A stretch of 64,000 nt of DNA, from the NCBI RefSeq assembly GCF_027625935.1, contig NZ_CP115300.1:930001-994000 (forward strand), given 5' to 3'. Shown in pieces: positions 1 through 9,116 of this stretch. The translations under genes and the position numbers were made by a program. The stretch comes from Streptomyces camelliae (lineage in GTDB: Bacteria; Actinomycetota; Actinomycetes; Streptomycetales; Streptomycetaceae). The first letter of the stretch is position 1, and each line of letters begins with the position of its first letter. The notes beneath the pieces are model-generated. The model did not search any database and was not told where the DNA came from. It was given only the letters and a program-made list of their open reading frames with translations.

Positions 1-2663
1 GCCGGGGAGACACCGGCACCGACCAGGTGCAGGGCGAGGTCGCCGACCACCTTGGAGGACGGGGTGACCTTGACCAGACGGCCCAGGATGCGGTCGGCGG
101 CGGCGTACATGGCCTCGATGTCCTCGAAGCGGTCGCCGAGGCCGAGGGCGACGGCCTGGGTGCGCAGGTTGGACAGCTGGCCGCCGGGGATCTCGTGGTG
201 GTAGACGCGGCCGGTCGGGGAGGCGAGGCCCGCCTCGAACGGGGCGTAGATCCTGCGGACGCCCTCCCAGTACGGCTCCAGGTCGCCGACGGCCTGCAGG
301 TCGAGCCCGGTCGGACGGTCGGAGTGGTCCGTGGCGGCGACCAGCGCCGACAGCGACGGCTGCGAGGTCGTACCGGCCATCGAGGCGACCGCGCCGTCCA
401 CGGCGTCGGCGCCCGCCTGGATCGCGGCGAGGTAGGTGGCGAGCTGGCCGCCCGCCGTGTCGTGCGTGTGCAGATGCACGGGCAGGTCGAATTCGCGGCG
501 CAGCGCGGAGACCAGCTTGGCGGCGGCCGGGGCCCGCAGCAGTCCGGCCATGTCCTTGACCGCCAGGACGTGCGCGCCGGCCTCGACGATCTGCTCGGCC
601 AGGCGCAGGTAGTAGTCGAGGGTGTACAGCCGCTCGGACGGGTCGTTGAGATCGGCGGTGTAGCAGAGGGCGACCTCGGCGATCGCGGTGCCGGTCTCGC
701 GTACGGCGTCGATGGCGGGGCGCATCTGGCCGACGTCGTTGAGGGCGTCGAAGATGCGGAAGATGTCGATGCCGGTGGCGGCGGCCTCCTGCACGAAGGC
801 GTCGGTCACCTCGGTCGGATACGGGGTGTAACCGACGGTGTTACGGCCGCGCAGCAGCATCTGGAGGCAGATGTTGGGCACCGCCTCGCGCAGGGCGGCC
901 AGCCGCTCCCAGGGGTCCTCGGCGAGGAAGCGCAGCGCCACGTCGTACGTCGCGCCGCCCCAGCACTCCAGGGACAGCAGCTGCGGCAGGGTGCGGGCGA
1001 CGACCGGGGCGACCGCGAGGAGGTCCTTGGTCCGCACACGGGTGGCGAGCAGCGACTGGTGGGCGTCACGGAACGTGGTGTCGGTGACACCGAGGGTCGG
1101 CGACTCGCGCAGCTGCCGGGCGAAGCCCTCGGGGCCGAGGCCGACCAGGAGCTGACGGGAGCCGGCCGGGGGCTCGCCGGCCGGGAGCGGGGGCAGCTTG
1201 GTGACCGGGTCGAGCACGTCCGGGCGTTCGCCGTGCGGCTTGTTGACCGTCACGTCGGCGAGGTAGGTGAGCAGCTTGGTGCCGCGGTCGGCGGAGGAGC
1301 GGGCGGTGAGCAGGTGCGGGCGCTGCTCGATGAAGGAGGTGGTGACCCGGCCCGCCTGGAAGTCCGGGTCGTCGAGGACGGCCTGGAGGAAGGGGATGTT
1401 GGTGGCCACGCCGCGAATGCGGAACTCGGCCACGGCACGCCGCGCGCGTCCGACGGCGGCCTTGAAGTCGCGGCCCCGGCAGGTGAGCTTGACCAGCATC
1501 GAGTCGAAGTGCGCGCTGATCTCCGTACCGGCGTGGGTGGTGCCGCCGTCGAGCCGGATGCCGGAGCCGCCCGGGGAGCGGTAGGCGCTGATCCGGCCGG
1601 TGTCCGGGCGGAAGCCGTTGGCGGGGTCCTCGGTGGTGATACGGCACTGGAGGGCGGCGCCGCGCAGGGTGATGGTGTCCTGGGCGAGGCCGAGGCCGGC
1701 CAGGGTCTCGCCGGCGGCGATGCGCAGCTGGGCCTGGACCAGGTCGACGTCGGTGACCTCCTCGGTCACGGTGTGCTCGACCTGGATGCGCGGGTTCATC
1801 TCGATGAAGACGTGGTTGCCGTCGGGGTCGAGGAGGAACTCCACGGTGCCGGCGTTGCGGTAGCCGATCTCGCGGGCGAAGCGCACCGCGTCGTCGCAGA
1901 TCCGCGCCCGCACCTCGGGGTCGAGGTTGGGCGCGGGCGCCAGCTCGATGACCTTCTGGTGGCGGCGCTGGAGGGAGCAGTCGCGCTCGTAGAGGTGGAT
2001 GACGTTGCCCTCGCCGTCGGCGAGGATCTGCACCTCGATGTGGCGCGGGTCCACGACGGCCTTCTCCAGGAAGACGGTCGGGTCGCCGAAGGCGGAGGCG
2101 GCCTCGCGGGAGGCGGCCTCGATGGACTCGCGCAGCTGGGCGGGGTCCTCGACCCGGCGCATGCCGCGCCCGCCGCCGCCCGCGACCGCCTTGACGAAGA
2201 CCGGGAAGCCGATCTCCTCGGCGGCGCGGACGAGTTCGTCGACGTCGGTGGAGGGCTGCGAGGAGCCGAGCACGGGGACGCCGGCCGCGCGGGCGGCGGC
2301 GACGGCGCGGGCCTTGTTGCCGGTCAGCTCCAGGGTCGCCGCGCTGGGGCCGACGAACGTGATGCCCGCCTCCTCGCAGGCGCGGGCCAGCTCGGGGTTC
2401 TCGGACAGGAAGCCGTAGCCGGGGTAGACCGCGTCGGCGCCCGCGCGGCGGGCGGCGCTCACGATCTCCTCGACGGAGAGATAGGCCCGCACCGGGTGTC
2501 CCGGCTCCCCGATCTCGTACGCCTCGTCGGCCTTCAGCCGGTGCAGCGAATTGCGGTCCTCGTGCGGAAACACGGCGACGGTACGCGCCCCGAGCTCGTA
2601 GCCCGCCCGGAACGCGCGGATCGCGATCTCTCCACGGTTGGCGACCAGCACCTTGCGGAACAT
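1..2663 (-). CDS. pyc: pyruvate carboxylase, C-terminal end beyond the window
   Basis: Biotin-dependent, ATP-driven carboxylation of pyruvate to oxaloacetate (anaplerosis) in the cytoplasm. The ATG at 2661-2663 opens with MFRKVLVANRGEIAIRAF, the canonical biotin carboxylase N-terminus. The ATP-grasp glycine loop (KAVAGGGGRGMR), the EVQILAD segment and the EMNPRIQVEHTVTE active-site motif follow. The carboxyltransferase domain starts near residue 520 with TLGVTDTTFRDAHQSLLATR and continues with ALNDV, LHTHDTAGGQ and the VKDMAGLL metal-site motif. About 887 residues are visible of a family length near 1,125, so the rest of the carboxyltransferase end and the biotinyl domain lie to the left of base 1. 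The reading frame is intact to the edge. It appears monocistronic on this side. Confidence 0.97.
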   Translation of the reverse strand, partial: MFRKVLVANRGEIAIRAFRAGYELGARTVAVFPHEDRNSLHRLKADEAYEIGEPGHPVRAYLSVEEIVSAARRAGADAVYPGYGFLSENPELARACEEAGITFVGPSAATLELTGNKARAVAAARAAGVPVLGSSQPSTDVDELVRAAEEIGFPVFVKAVAGGGGRGMRRVEDPAQLRESIEAASREAASAFGDPTVFLEKAVVDPRHIEVQILADGEGNVIHLYERDCSLQRRHQKVIELAPAPNLDPEVRARICDDAVRFAREIGYRNAGTVEFLLDPDGNHVFIEMNPRIQVEHTVTEEVTDVDLVQAQLRIAAGETLAGLGLAQDTITLRGAALQCRITTEDPANGFRPDTGRISAYRSPGGSGIRLDGGTTHAGTEISAHFDSMLVKLTCRGRDFKAAVGRARRAVAEFRIRGVATNIPFLQAVLDDPDFQAGRVTTSFIEQRPHLLTARSSADRGTKLLTYLADVTVNKPHGERPDVLDPVTKLPPLPAGEPPAGSRQLLVGLGPEGFARQLRESPTLGVTDTTFRDAHQSLLATRVRTKDLLAVAPVVARTLPQLLSLECWGGATYDVALRFLAEDPWERLAALREAVPNICLQMLLRGRNTVGYTPYPTEVTDAFVQEAAATGIDIFRIFDALNDVGQMRPAIDAVRETGTAIAEVALCYTADLNDPSERLYTLDYYLRLAEQIVEAGAHVLAVKDMAGLLRAPAAAKLVSALRREFDLPVHLHTHDTAGGQLATYLAAIQAGADAVDGAVASMAGTTSQPSLSALVAATDHSDRPTGLDLQAVGDLEPYWEGVRRIYAPFEAGLASPTGRVYHHEIPGGQLSNLRTQAVALGLGDRFEDIEAMYAAADRILGRLVKVTPSSKVVGDLALHLVGAGVSP

Positions 2664-2853
2664 CCTGGATTCCCTTCAGCTGCCTGCCGGCGACGAACAC
2701 CACGGTGTCTGCCACGCCTGCCGTATCTCGCGGCAACCATAGGGGTTCCCCCCGATATCGACGTGCGAAAACAGTCACACTGCCGAGGTGGCCCATGCCA
2801 CAGCGAGCACCCCGGCCGCCGCCCCGGCCGGGCTCCGCACCGGCGCCGGCCGG

Positions 2854-3717
2854 TCAGCGTTCCGCGGAGGTCATCGCCGCGTCCCCGCTCCGGTCGGCCC
2901 GTGCCGGGGCGGGCACGGTCCGCGACGGTGTGGGGGCGGGTGCGGGTGCCGGTGCCGTCCGGTCCGGCGCGGGCGCCCGGTGGCGGGTGGGCAGCGGGGA
3001 CCGCAGGAGCGCGCGCAGCCGCTCGCGGCGGCCGTGCAGCAGGCCGAGGACGATCGCCGAGCCCACCGCGATCAGATGCTCGCGGCCGGCCAGGTTGGGA
3101 ATGGCTATGGACTCCCACACCATGGAACCGCCGGTCAGGGTGAACACCACGGGGGCGCGCTTGATCACCGAGAGATAGGTGAACAGGCCGACGACGGCCG
3201 CCGAAGGTCCGGTGTCCAGCACATGTGCGGCCTCGGGCGGCAGCCCCAGGCCGCCCCAGCCGGGGCCCATCGCGATCATCACGCGGGCGGTGAGCGTTCC
3301 GGCCAGCGTGGTGACGTAGGAGACCGCCAGCGTCCGGGCCCGGCCGAGGGTCAGTTCGGCCCAGGCGAAGGCGAGGAACAGCTGGGTGATGCCGGCCCAC
3401 ACCGGCAGGTCGAGCGCCGGGACGTACAGCGACACGGGTGTGCGCAGTAATGACAGCCACAGCGGCAGGTCGGCCTTGACGCCGCCGAGCCGGGTCACCC
3501 AGAGCCGGCCGAGGGGGTGCTGGGCGATGCCCTGGAAGAAGACGACGCCGAACGCGGCGACGAAGGCCAGCAGCAGTCCCGACAGTCCGCGGCGCGCGAG
3601 CCGCTGGACCGGCTCGACGACGATCGCGTGCCATTCGCCGCGCAGTGTCCGCCCGGTGAACCGGGCGAGCCGCGCGAGCAGCGAGCGGCAGGCCTCGATG
3701 CGCCCCTCAGTCGTCAT
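2854..3717 (-). CDS. rhomboid-like integral membrane protein
   Basis: A polytopic membrane protein of about 287 aa with roughly six hydrophobic segments. A GxSxxxxG-like element (DTGPSAAVVG) in one late segment and a His (GREHLIAVGSAIVLG) in the next match the Ser/His dyad layout of rhomboid intramembrane proteases, so a protease role is plausible but not shown. The C-terminal 50 residues are a Pro/Ala tail (APAPAPAPTPSRT). An ATG 33 codons upstream (3814-3816) has an AAAGGA-like ribosome site, but its codons have clearly lower third-position GC and a charged, unrelated composition. I therefore prefer the ATG at 3715-3717, although the longer form cannot be excluded. It is transcribed in the same direction as pyc, with a gap of about 190 bp. 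Confidence 0.72.
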   Translation of the reverse strand: MTTEGRIEACRSLLARLARFTGRTLRGEWHAIVVEPVQRLARRGLSGLLLAFVAAFGVVFFQGIAQHPLGRLWVTRLGGVKADLPLWLSLLRTPVSLYVPALDLPVWAGITQLFLAFAWAELTLGRARTLAVSYVTTLAGTLTARVMIAMGPGWGGLGLPPEAAHVLDTGPSAAVVGLFTYLSVIKRAPVVFTLTGGSMVWESIAIPNLAGREHLIAVGSAIVLGLLHGRRERLRALLRSPLPTRHRAPAPDRTAPAPAPAPTPSRTVPAPARADRSGDAAMTSAER

Positions 3718-4337
3718 GAGGCACGGCAGCCCATCGCCTTCGACTCCCCCGTCATGCACATCGCCCCCTTCGCCACGGTCCCGGCATTCCCGCCGGGCGA
3801 GGCGCTTTTCCGACATCTGTCCTTTTCAGACGCCATCGTATAGATGTGCTTTTCTCCCCCGGTCGACCTACCCCCTGCGTGCGGGTCACGCCGCGCATGC
3901 CCGGTCCCTCCCCCGGTGTGGGCCTCTGTGGTGGTGAGGCCCGGTCGGTGACAGTTCAGCGACCCGAGAGGCGGGCGTCAAGATCCATTGCCGATGCGCG
4001 GGTGTATGAAAAGACCCACAGGTCCGGGGCGCGGAAATCCGCGTACGGAAGGCAACCCGCACCCCCATGATTGCGTCCTCCCATTCAAGGCTCCTGTACG
4101 GCTCACCGGGTGTGCTCCGCCCGCCGCGGCGGCGTGAAGTGCCCCGAGTCATCCGGTTCGCGCTCAACGCACGGATATGACAGCCCACTTCATGGAACGA
4201 ATGCGGAACCTTTCTTTTCCGATCACGAACTCTCGTATAGTGACCGCCAGTTCACCACTGAGTGTCACGTCACACCACCCGACCGTTCCCTCCAGCCCCC
4301 ACCCGCCCGTCTCTGCCGCGAGGACCAGACCGGACCG
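3718..4337. promoter_or_regulatory. divergent intergenic region upstream of the conservon, with a -10-like hexamer
   Basis: About 620 bp lie between the rhomboid-like gene (leftward) and cvnA (rightward), with lower GC than the flanks. A good -10-like hexamer, TATAGT, is at 4236-4241, about 100 bp before the cvnA ATG. No convincing -35 sits at 16-18 bp. The open frame upstream of cvnA through this region has poor third-position bias and is not considered coding. I see no RNA gene here. Confidence 0.35.
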
Positions 4338-6479
4338 ATGACCCCGCTCACGCATCCCGGCGACCGACCCTCTCTCCGCATCTTCCTCACCGCCCTCGCC
4401 GTGACCGGCGCCCTGACGGCGCTCGTGGTCTGCGCGGCCGTGGCGGCGACGCCGGGCTCGGTGCGCACCCCGCTGGCCTGGGGCGCGGGCGTGGCGGCGG
4501 TCGTGCTCAGTGCGGCGGTCGCCACCGCCGTACACGCCCGGCGCAGCGCGCGCGGTCTGCGGCACCGGCTGGACGCCGTGACCCAGGACCTCGGGCGGCT
4601 CCTCCAGCAGCAGGCCCGTACGACCGACGAGGCCCGTCAGGAGCAGCAGCACCTCATCGACGAACTCGCCCGGCAGCGCACCGAGTTCACGGAGTCCTTC
4701 GCGGCCGAGCGGGCGCAGCTGGAGCGGGCGAGCGGACAGGAGACGGACCGGCTGCGGCGGGAGAACGCCCGGCTCACCAGTGAGCTGGAGCAGGCCCGGC
4801 GTGAGCGGGCCGCGGCGGTCTCCGCGACCTCCAACGCCGCCGGCCGGATGCAGGCGCTCGCCACCGCCACGCTCGCCGACCTGCGCGCGATGGAGGACCG
4901 GCACTCCGACGAGGACGTCCTCGCCGACCTGCTCCAGCTCGACCACCGCACCGCGCAGGCGGGCCGGCTCGCCGACTCCATCGCCGTGCTGACCGGGGCG
5001 CGTTCGGGGCGGCGGTGGGCGCGGCCGATCAGGATGGAGTCGATCCTGCGCGGTGCGATGGGGCGGATCGCCGGGTATCAGCGGGTACGGGTGCACTCGG
5101 TCAGCGAGGCCGCCGTGGCCGGGCACGCCGCCGAGGGCGTGATGCACGCGCTGGCCGAACTCCTCGACAACGCCGCGAACTTCTCGCCGCCGAGCGCCGA
5201 GGTGCACGTCTACGTGGAGGAGGTGCCGGCCGGGGCCATCGTGTCCGTGGAGGACAGCGGCCTGGTGATGGGCGATGTCCAGCTGCGCCGCGCCGAGCGG
5301 GCGGTCTCCGGTGACGTCTCCGAGCTGGGTGGTCTGACCGGTACCCGGCTGGGCCTCGCCGTGGTCGGCCGGCTCGCCGCCAAGCACGGGCTGAAGGTGT
5401 CGTTCCGGCCGTCCGCGCGGGGCGGCACGGGCGTCCTGATGCTCATCCCCCAGGACATCCTCACCACCCCCACCCCGGCTGGACCCCCGGCCGCGACACC
5501 GCCGGCGCAGTCCCCCACGCCGGCCAAGGCCCCGTCCGCCGCGGAGGCCACCCCGGTCCACGAGCCCGCCGCCCCGGCCGCGGAGGAGGGCCCGGCCGGC
5601 CTGCCCAAGCGCCGCCGCGGCCGCACCCTCGCCGAGGCCGAACGCTCCCGCTCGGGCCCCCGCGCCGACGCGACCCCGACGACCGGCCCCGACCCGGCCA
5701 AGACCCGCGCGGCCCGCTTCAGCAGCTTCCGCCAGGCGGTCCGCCCGACGGCCCAGGACACCACGGCCACCGCGCCGACACCGCCTGCCGAACACACGGC
5801 ACCTGCCGGCCGGACCGCCCGATCGGAAGCCCGCTCCACCCACAGCCTCGCACCGGACACCGACGGGACCGCCACCGCGCCGGACATCGAGCGGCACACG
5901 GCCGCTCAGGCCAGGCCGGACGCCGAGCGGCACTCCGGCGCACCCGGCGTCCCGGCGGACACGGCTGTATCCGGCGGTCGGACCGGCCGCGCCCTGCAGG
6001 ACGCCGTCCAGGAGGGCTCCTCCGGCACCCTGTCGCCGACCGCTCCCGCGCAGACCGTGCACCCCGCCGACCACCCCCGGCAGGACACCGCACCGGACGG
6101 CCGAGCCGGCCTCTCCCCGGCCACCCCCGCAGTGGTCGACGTATCCACCACGCCCGCCGACCACACCCCTCAGGACGGCCCCCGCGACGGCCACGCGGCC
6201 GATGCCCCCCAGGGCACGCTCCGGGACGCAGACGCGGCCGGAACCCCGAAGGGTGCCGCGCCCGCCGGTCCGGCCGGCGTTTCCGGCTCCGCCCACACCC
6301 ACGCCCCCGCACCGGAGAGCCGGCCCAGCGACTCCACCACGGACAGCCGTCCCGGTGGCTCCGCGCCGGACGGCGTATCGGGCGGCCGGATCGGCGTTCC
6401 GCGCGGCACCGCCGGTGAGCACCCCTCCTCCGCCCCCTCCCACCCGTATGCGCACTCGGAAGGCGACACCACTTCATGA
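4338..6479 (+). CDS. cvnA: conservon sensor-like protein CvnA (membrane histidine-kinase-like ATPase)
   Basis: First gene of a conservon, the actinobacterial membrane module that behaves like a G-protein-coupled signalling complex. The protein is about 713 aa. Two membrane helices (about residues 14-37 and 46-65) are followed by a long Gln/Arg/Glu-rich coiled coil (about 70-160). A HATPase_c domain then shows an N-box ELLDNAANFSPP near 272, a weak G1 box (VEDSGLVMG) near 303 and GLTGTRLGLAVVGRLA near 331. The phospho-acceptor His region is not canonical, as usual for CvnA. The last 330 or so residues are a Pro/Ala/Thr/Asp-rich disordered tail. The start is the ATG at 4338, preceded by a GAGGA-type site. 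The stop overlaps cvnB by ATGA, indicating translational coupling. Confidence 0.9.
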   Translation: MTPLTHPGDRPSLRIFLTALAVTGALTALVVCAAVAATPGSVRTPLAWGAGVAAVVLSAAVATAVHARRSARGLRHRLDAVTQDLGRLLQQQARTTDEARQEQQHLIDELARQRTEFTESFAAERAQLERASGQETDRLRRENARLTSELEQARRERAAAVSATSNAAGRMQALATATLADLRAMEDRHSDEDVLADLLQLDHRTAQAGRLADSIAVLTGARSGRRWARPIRMESILRGAMGRIAGYQRVRVHSVSEAAVAGHAAEGVMHALAELLDNAANFSPPSAEVHVYVEEVPAGAIVSVEDSGLVMGDVQLRRAERAVSGDVSELGGLTGTRLGLAVVGRLAAKHGLKVSFRPSARGGTGVLMLIPQDILTTPTPAGPPAATPPAQSPTPAKAPSAAEATPVHEPAAPAAEEGPAGLPKRRRGRTLAEAERSRSGPRADATPTTGPDPAKTRAARFSSFRQAVRPTAQDTTATAPTPPAEHTAPAGRTARSEARSTHSLAPDTDGTATAPDIERHTAAQARPDAERHSGAPGVPADTAVSGGRTGRALQDAVQEGSSGTLSPTAPAQTVHPADHPRQDTAPDGRAGLSPATPAVVDVSTTPADHTPQDGPRDGHAADAPQGTLRDADAAGTPKGAAPAGPAGVSGSAHTHAPAPESRPSDSTTDSRPGGSAPDGVSGGRIGVPRGTAGEHPSSAPSHPYAHSEGDTTS

Positions 6480-6883
6480 CCGGCCCGAGCACCGCCGACG
6501 ACAAGCTCACCTGGCTCCTGGAGGGCCTGCTGGAGAGGACTCCGGGGACGCGGCACGCGCTCGTGCTCTCGCGGGACGGGCTGAAGCTGTGCCGCAGCCC
6601 TGAGCTGAGCGCCGATCAGGCCGACCAGCTCGCCGCGATCGCCGCCGGGATCCAGTCGCTGTCGCACGGGGCGTCGGTGGAGTTCGGTGACGGCAGCGGA
6701 GGCGTGCGCTCGGCGATGACCGAGTTCTACGGCGGCGTGCTGTTCATCGTGGAGGCCGGCGCCGGCGCCCATCTGGCCGTCGTCACCACGGAGGAGGCGG
6801 ACGCCGGGGTCGTCGGGCACAACATGACCGAACTCGTCGAGCAGCTCGGCGAGCACCTGACCGCGCTGCCCCGTACCTCATGA
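6476..6883 (+). CDS. cvnB: roadblock/LC7 domain protein CvnB
   Basis: Second conservon gene, 135 aa, starting at the ATGA overlap with cvnA. The compact alpha/beta fold sequence (KLTWLLEGLLERTPGTRHAL, then LVLSRDGLKL and SHGASVEFGDG) is typical of roadblock/LC7 proteins, which act as GTPase-activating or GTPase-interacting subunits. In conservons CvnB associates with CvnA and the CvnD GTPase. It ends in another ATGA overlap with cvnC, so all four cvn genes are probably on one transcript. Confidence 0.93.
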   Translation: MTGPSTADDKLTWLLEGLLERTPGTRHALVLSRDGLKLCRSPELSADQADQLAAIAAGIQSLSHGASVEFGDGSGGVRSAMTEFYGGVLFIVEAGAGAHLAVVTTEEADAGVVGHNMTELVEQLGEHLTALPRTS

Positions 6884-7242
6884 GCGGTCCGGGGATGAAC
6901 CGGCCGGGGCGCGACGATGCTCCCGACCGGTTGTACACCATCACCCAGGGGCGCAGCCGGACCGACCCCGACAGCCCCTTCGACCTCGTCACCCTCGTCG
7001 TCGCCGAGTCCAAGCCGGTCACCGGCATGCAGTCGGAGCACGTGGCGATCCTGCGGATGACCGAGTTCCCCGCCTCGGTGGCGGAGATCGCCGCCGAGCT
7101 GAAGCTGCCCGTGAGCATCACCAAGGTGCTGCTGTGCGACCTGCTGGCGGCGGGCCGCGTCAGCGCCCGGCATCCGCACAGGCCGGCCATCACCGACCCC
7201 GACATCCTGGAGCAGGTGCTCGTTGGACTCCGCAACCTCTGA
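6880..7242 (+). CDS. cvnC: DUF742 conservon protein CvnC
   Basis: Third conservon gene, 120 aa. The segment with RLYTITQGRSR, the central FDLVTLVV and the helix-turn-helix-like LRMTEFPASVAEIAAELKLP followed by VTKVLL-type residues are the DUF742 hallmarks. The winged-helix-like core suggests protein or DNA contact, but its function is unknown. Its 3' end overlaps cvnD by 20 bp. Confidence 0.92.
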   Translation: MSGPGMNRPGRDDAPDRLYTITQGRSRTDPDSPFDLVTLVVAESKPVTGMQSEHVAILRMTEFPASVAEIAAELKLPVSITKVLLCDLLAAGRVSARHPHRPAITDPDILEQVLVGLRNL

Positions 7243-7849
7243 CGCCCGCACCCCGTTGGGTGCCTCCGCCGACCACGGTTTCAAGATCGTGGTCGTGGGC
7301 GGCTTCGGCGTCGGCAAGACCACCCTGGTCCGCTCGGTCAGCGAGATCCGTCCCCTCAGCACCGAGGAGACGATGACCCAGGCGGGCGAGGCCGTGGACG
7401 ACATCCGCCAGGTGCGCGGGAAGTCCGCCACCACGGTCGCCTTCGACTTCGGGCGGATCACCCTCGACACCCGCAATGTGCTGTACCTGTTCGGCGCGCC
7501 GGGGCAGGAACGGTTCTGGTTCCTGTGGGACCGGCTGTTCTCCGGCACGCTCGGCGCGGTCGTCCTCGTCGACACCCGCCGCATCGACGACTCCTGGTAC
7601 GCCATCGACCGCCTGGAGCACCACGGCACGCCGTTCATCGTGGCGTGCAACGACTTCGGTGGTCCCGTCCGCGCCGGCGAGGACGTCCGCGAGGCCCTCG
7701 ACCTCGACCCGCACGTACCGCTGATCGACTGCGACGCCCGCTCCCGCGCCTCCGGCAAGCAGACCCTGATCACGCTGGTGCAGCACGTGAAGAACCGGTA
7801 CGCCGACCTGTCCGCCCGGGCGGGCCTGCCCCGACAGGAGTTCGTGTGA
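7223..7849 (+). CDS. cvnD: conservon GTP-binding protein CvnD
   Basis: Small Ras/MglA-like GTPase of 208 aa. The P-loop GGFGVGKT occupies residues 26-33. The G3 region reads FGAPGQERFWFLW instead of a canonical DTAGQ, a change typical of this family. The G4 region is IVACNDF instead of NKxD. A TTG at 7223, inside the cvnC 3' end, is the best start: the gene must begin upstream of the P-loop and no other start lies in frame nearby. Its product is thought to cycle between the membrane complex and the cytosol and signal to downstream partners, possibly including the P450s encoded next. Confidence 0.9.
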   Translation: MDSATSDARTPLGASADHGFKIVVVGGFGVGKTTLVRSVSEIRPLSTEETMTQAGEAVDDIRQVRGKSATTVAFDFGRITLDTRNVLYLFGAPGQERFWFLWDRLFSGTLGAVVLVDTRRIDDSWYAIDRLEHHGTPFIVACNDFGGPVRAGEDVREALDLDPHVPLIDCDARSRASGKQTLITLVQHVKNRYADLSARAGLPRQEFV

Positions 7850-9057
7850 CCACCCCCGACGCCGTCCCGCTCGGCGGCCCCCGGTTCCAGACCGAACCCG
7901 CCCGCCTGTACCGGGAGATGCGGCGCGACCACGGCGCCGTCGTCCCGGTGCTGCTCGACGGCGACGTACCGGCCTGGCTGGTGCTGGGCTATCGCGAACT
8001 GCATCAAGTGACCGGCGATCCGGTGCTGTTCAGCCGGGACTCCGACCTGTGGAACCAGTGGGAGCACATCCCGGCCGACTGGCCGCTGCTGCCGATGATC
8101 GGCCGCAAGCAGCCGTCGATCCTCTACACCGTCGGCGAACGGCACCGGCAGCGCGCCGGGATGATCAGCGACGCGCTGGAGGCGGCGGACCCCTTCGAAC
8201 TGCGGCGGCACGCCGAGCGGTTCGCCGACGAGCTGATCGACGCGCTGTGCACGGCGGGCGAGGCCGACCTGGTCGCCCAGTACGCGATGCTGCTGCCCGT
8301 GCGGGTCCTCGCCCGGCTCTACGGCTTCCCGGACGAGGACGGTCCGGGGCTGGTCACGGCACTGAACGACATGATCGACGGCCGCGAGCGGGCCCTGGCC
8401 GGACAGGCCCATCTGGCCACGTCCATGGGGCAGTTGATCGCCGACCGGAAGAAGGAACCGGCGCACGACGTGGTGTCCCGGATGCTGGCCGACGACAGCG
8501 GTTTCAGCGACGAGGAGATCACCCAGGACCTGATGGTGATGATGGCGGCCGGGCACCAGCCGACCGCCGACTGGATCGGCAACTCGCTGCGGCTGATGCT
8601 CACCGACGACCGGTTCGCCGCCTCGCTGTTCGGCGGTCGGCACAGCGTCCCCGAGGCGATGAACGAGGTGCTGTGGGAGGACACGCCCACCCAGAACGTG
8701 GCCGGCCGCTGGGCCGCCCGCGACACCCACCTCGGCGGCCGCCGCATCCAGGCCGGCGATCTGCTGCTGCTCGGGCTGCAGGGCGCCAACTCCGATCCCC
8801 AGGTGCGCACCGACGCCTCCGCGCTGACCGGCGGCAACAACGCGCACTTCTCCTTCGGTCACGGCGAGCACCGCTGTCCGTTCCCCGCGCAGGAGATCGC
8901 CGAGGTGATCGCGCGGACCGGCATCGAGGTCGTCCTGGACCGGCTGCCGGACATCGACCTGGCGGTGCCGGCCGAGTCCCTCACCCGCCGGCCCTCGCCC
9001 TGGCTCCGTGGACTGACCGAACTGCCGGTCCGGTTCACCCCGGTACCGGCCCTCTGA
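7846..9057 (+). CDS. CYP157-type cytochrome P450 lacking the EXXR motif
   Basis: Cytochrome P450 of 403 aa, the fifth gene of the conservon, starting at a GTG that overlaps the cvnD stop (GTGA). The heme-binding loop FSFGHGEHRCPFPAQE carries the axial Cys344. An I-helix-like AAGHQPTADWIG replaces the usual AGHETT. The K-helix, which should carry ExxR, reads E274-V-L-W277, so the normally invariant Arg is absent. Loss of EXXR is a documented property of the CYP157 family, and CYP157 genes sit in conservons just before a CYP154 gene, exactly as here. Substrate is unknown. It may be a poor or partner-dependent monooxygenase or a signalling component. Confidence 0.9.
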   Translation: MTTPDAVPLGGPRFQTEPARLYREMRRDHGAVVPVLLDGDVPAWLVLGYRELHQVTGDPVLFSRDSDLWNQWEHIPADWPLLPMIGRKQPSILYTVGERHRQRAGMISDALEAADPFELRRHAERFADELIDALCTAGEADLVAQYAMLLPVRVLARLYGFPDEDGPGLVTALNDMIDGRERALAGQAHLATSMGQLIADRKKEPAHDVVSRMLADDSGFSDEEITQDLMVMMAAGHQPTADWIGNSLRLMLTDDRFAASLFGGRHSVPEAMNEVLWEDTPTQNVAGRWAARDTHLGGRRIQAGDLLLLGLQGANSDPQVRTDASALTGGNNAHFSFGHGEHRCPFPAQEIAEVIARTGIEVVLDRLPDIDLAVPAESLTRRPSPWLRGLTELPVRFTPVPAL

Positions 9058-9116
9058 TCCGGCCCGTAGCCGCACGCCCATCCCCTGCCACCCCCCTGCC
9101 CTGGAGGCACCTCACG

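Noticed and set aside
27..3143. 1,038-aa open frame on the plus strand opposite pyc
   Set aside because: It is antisense to a strongly conserved pyruvate carboxylase, rich in low-complexity Gly/Arg/Asp/Val, and only reflects the high-GC antisense frame effect.
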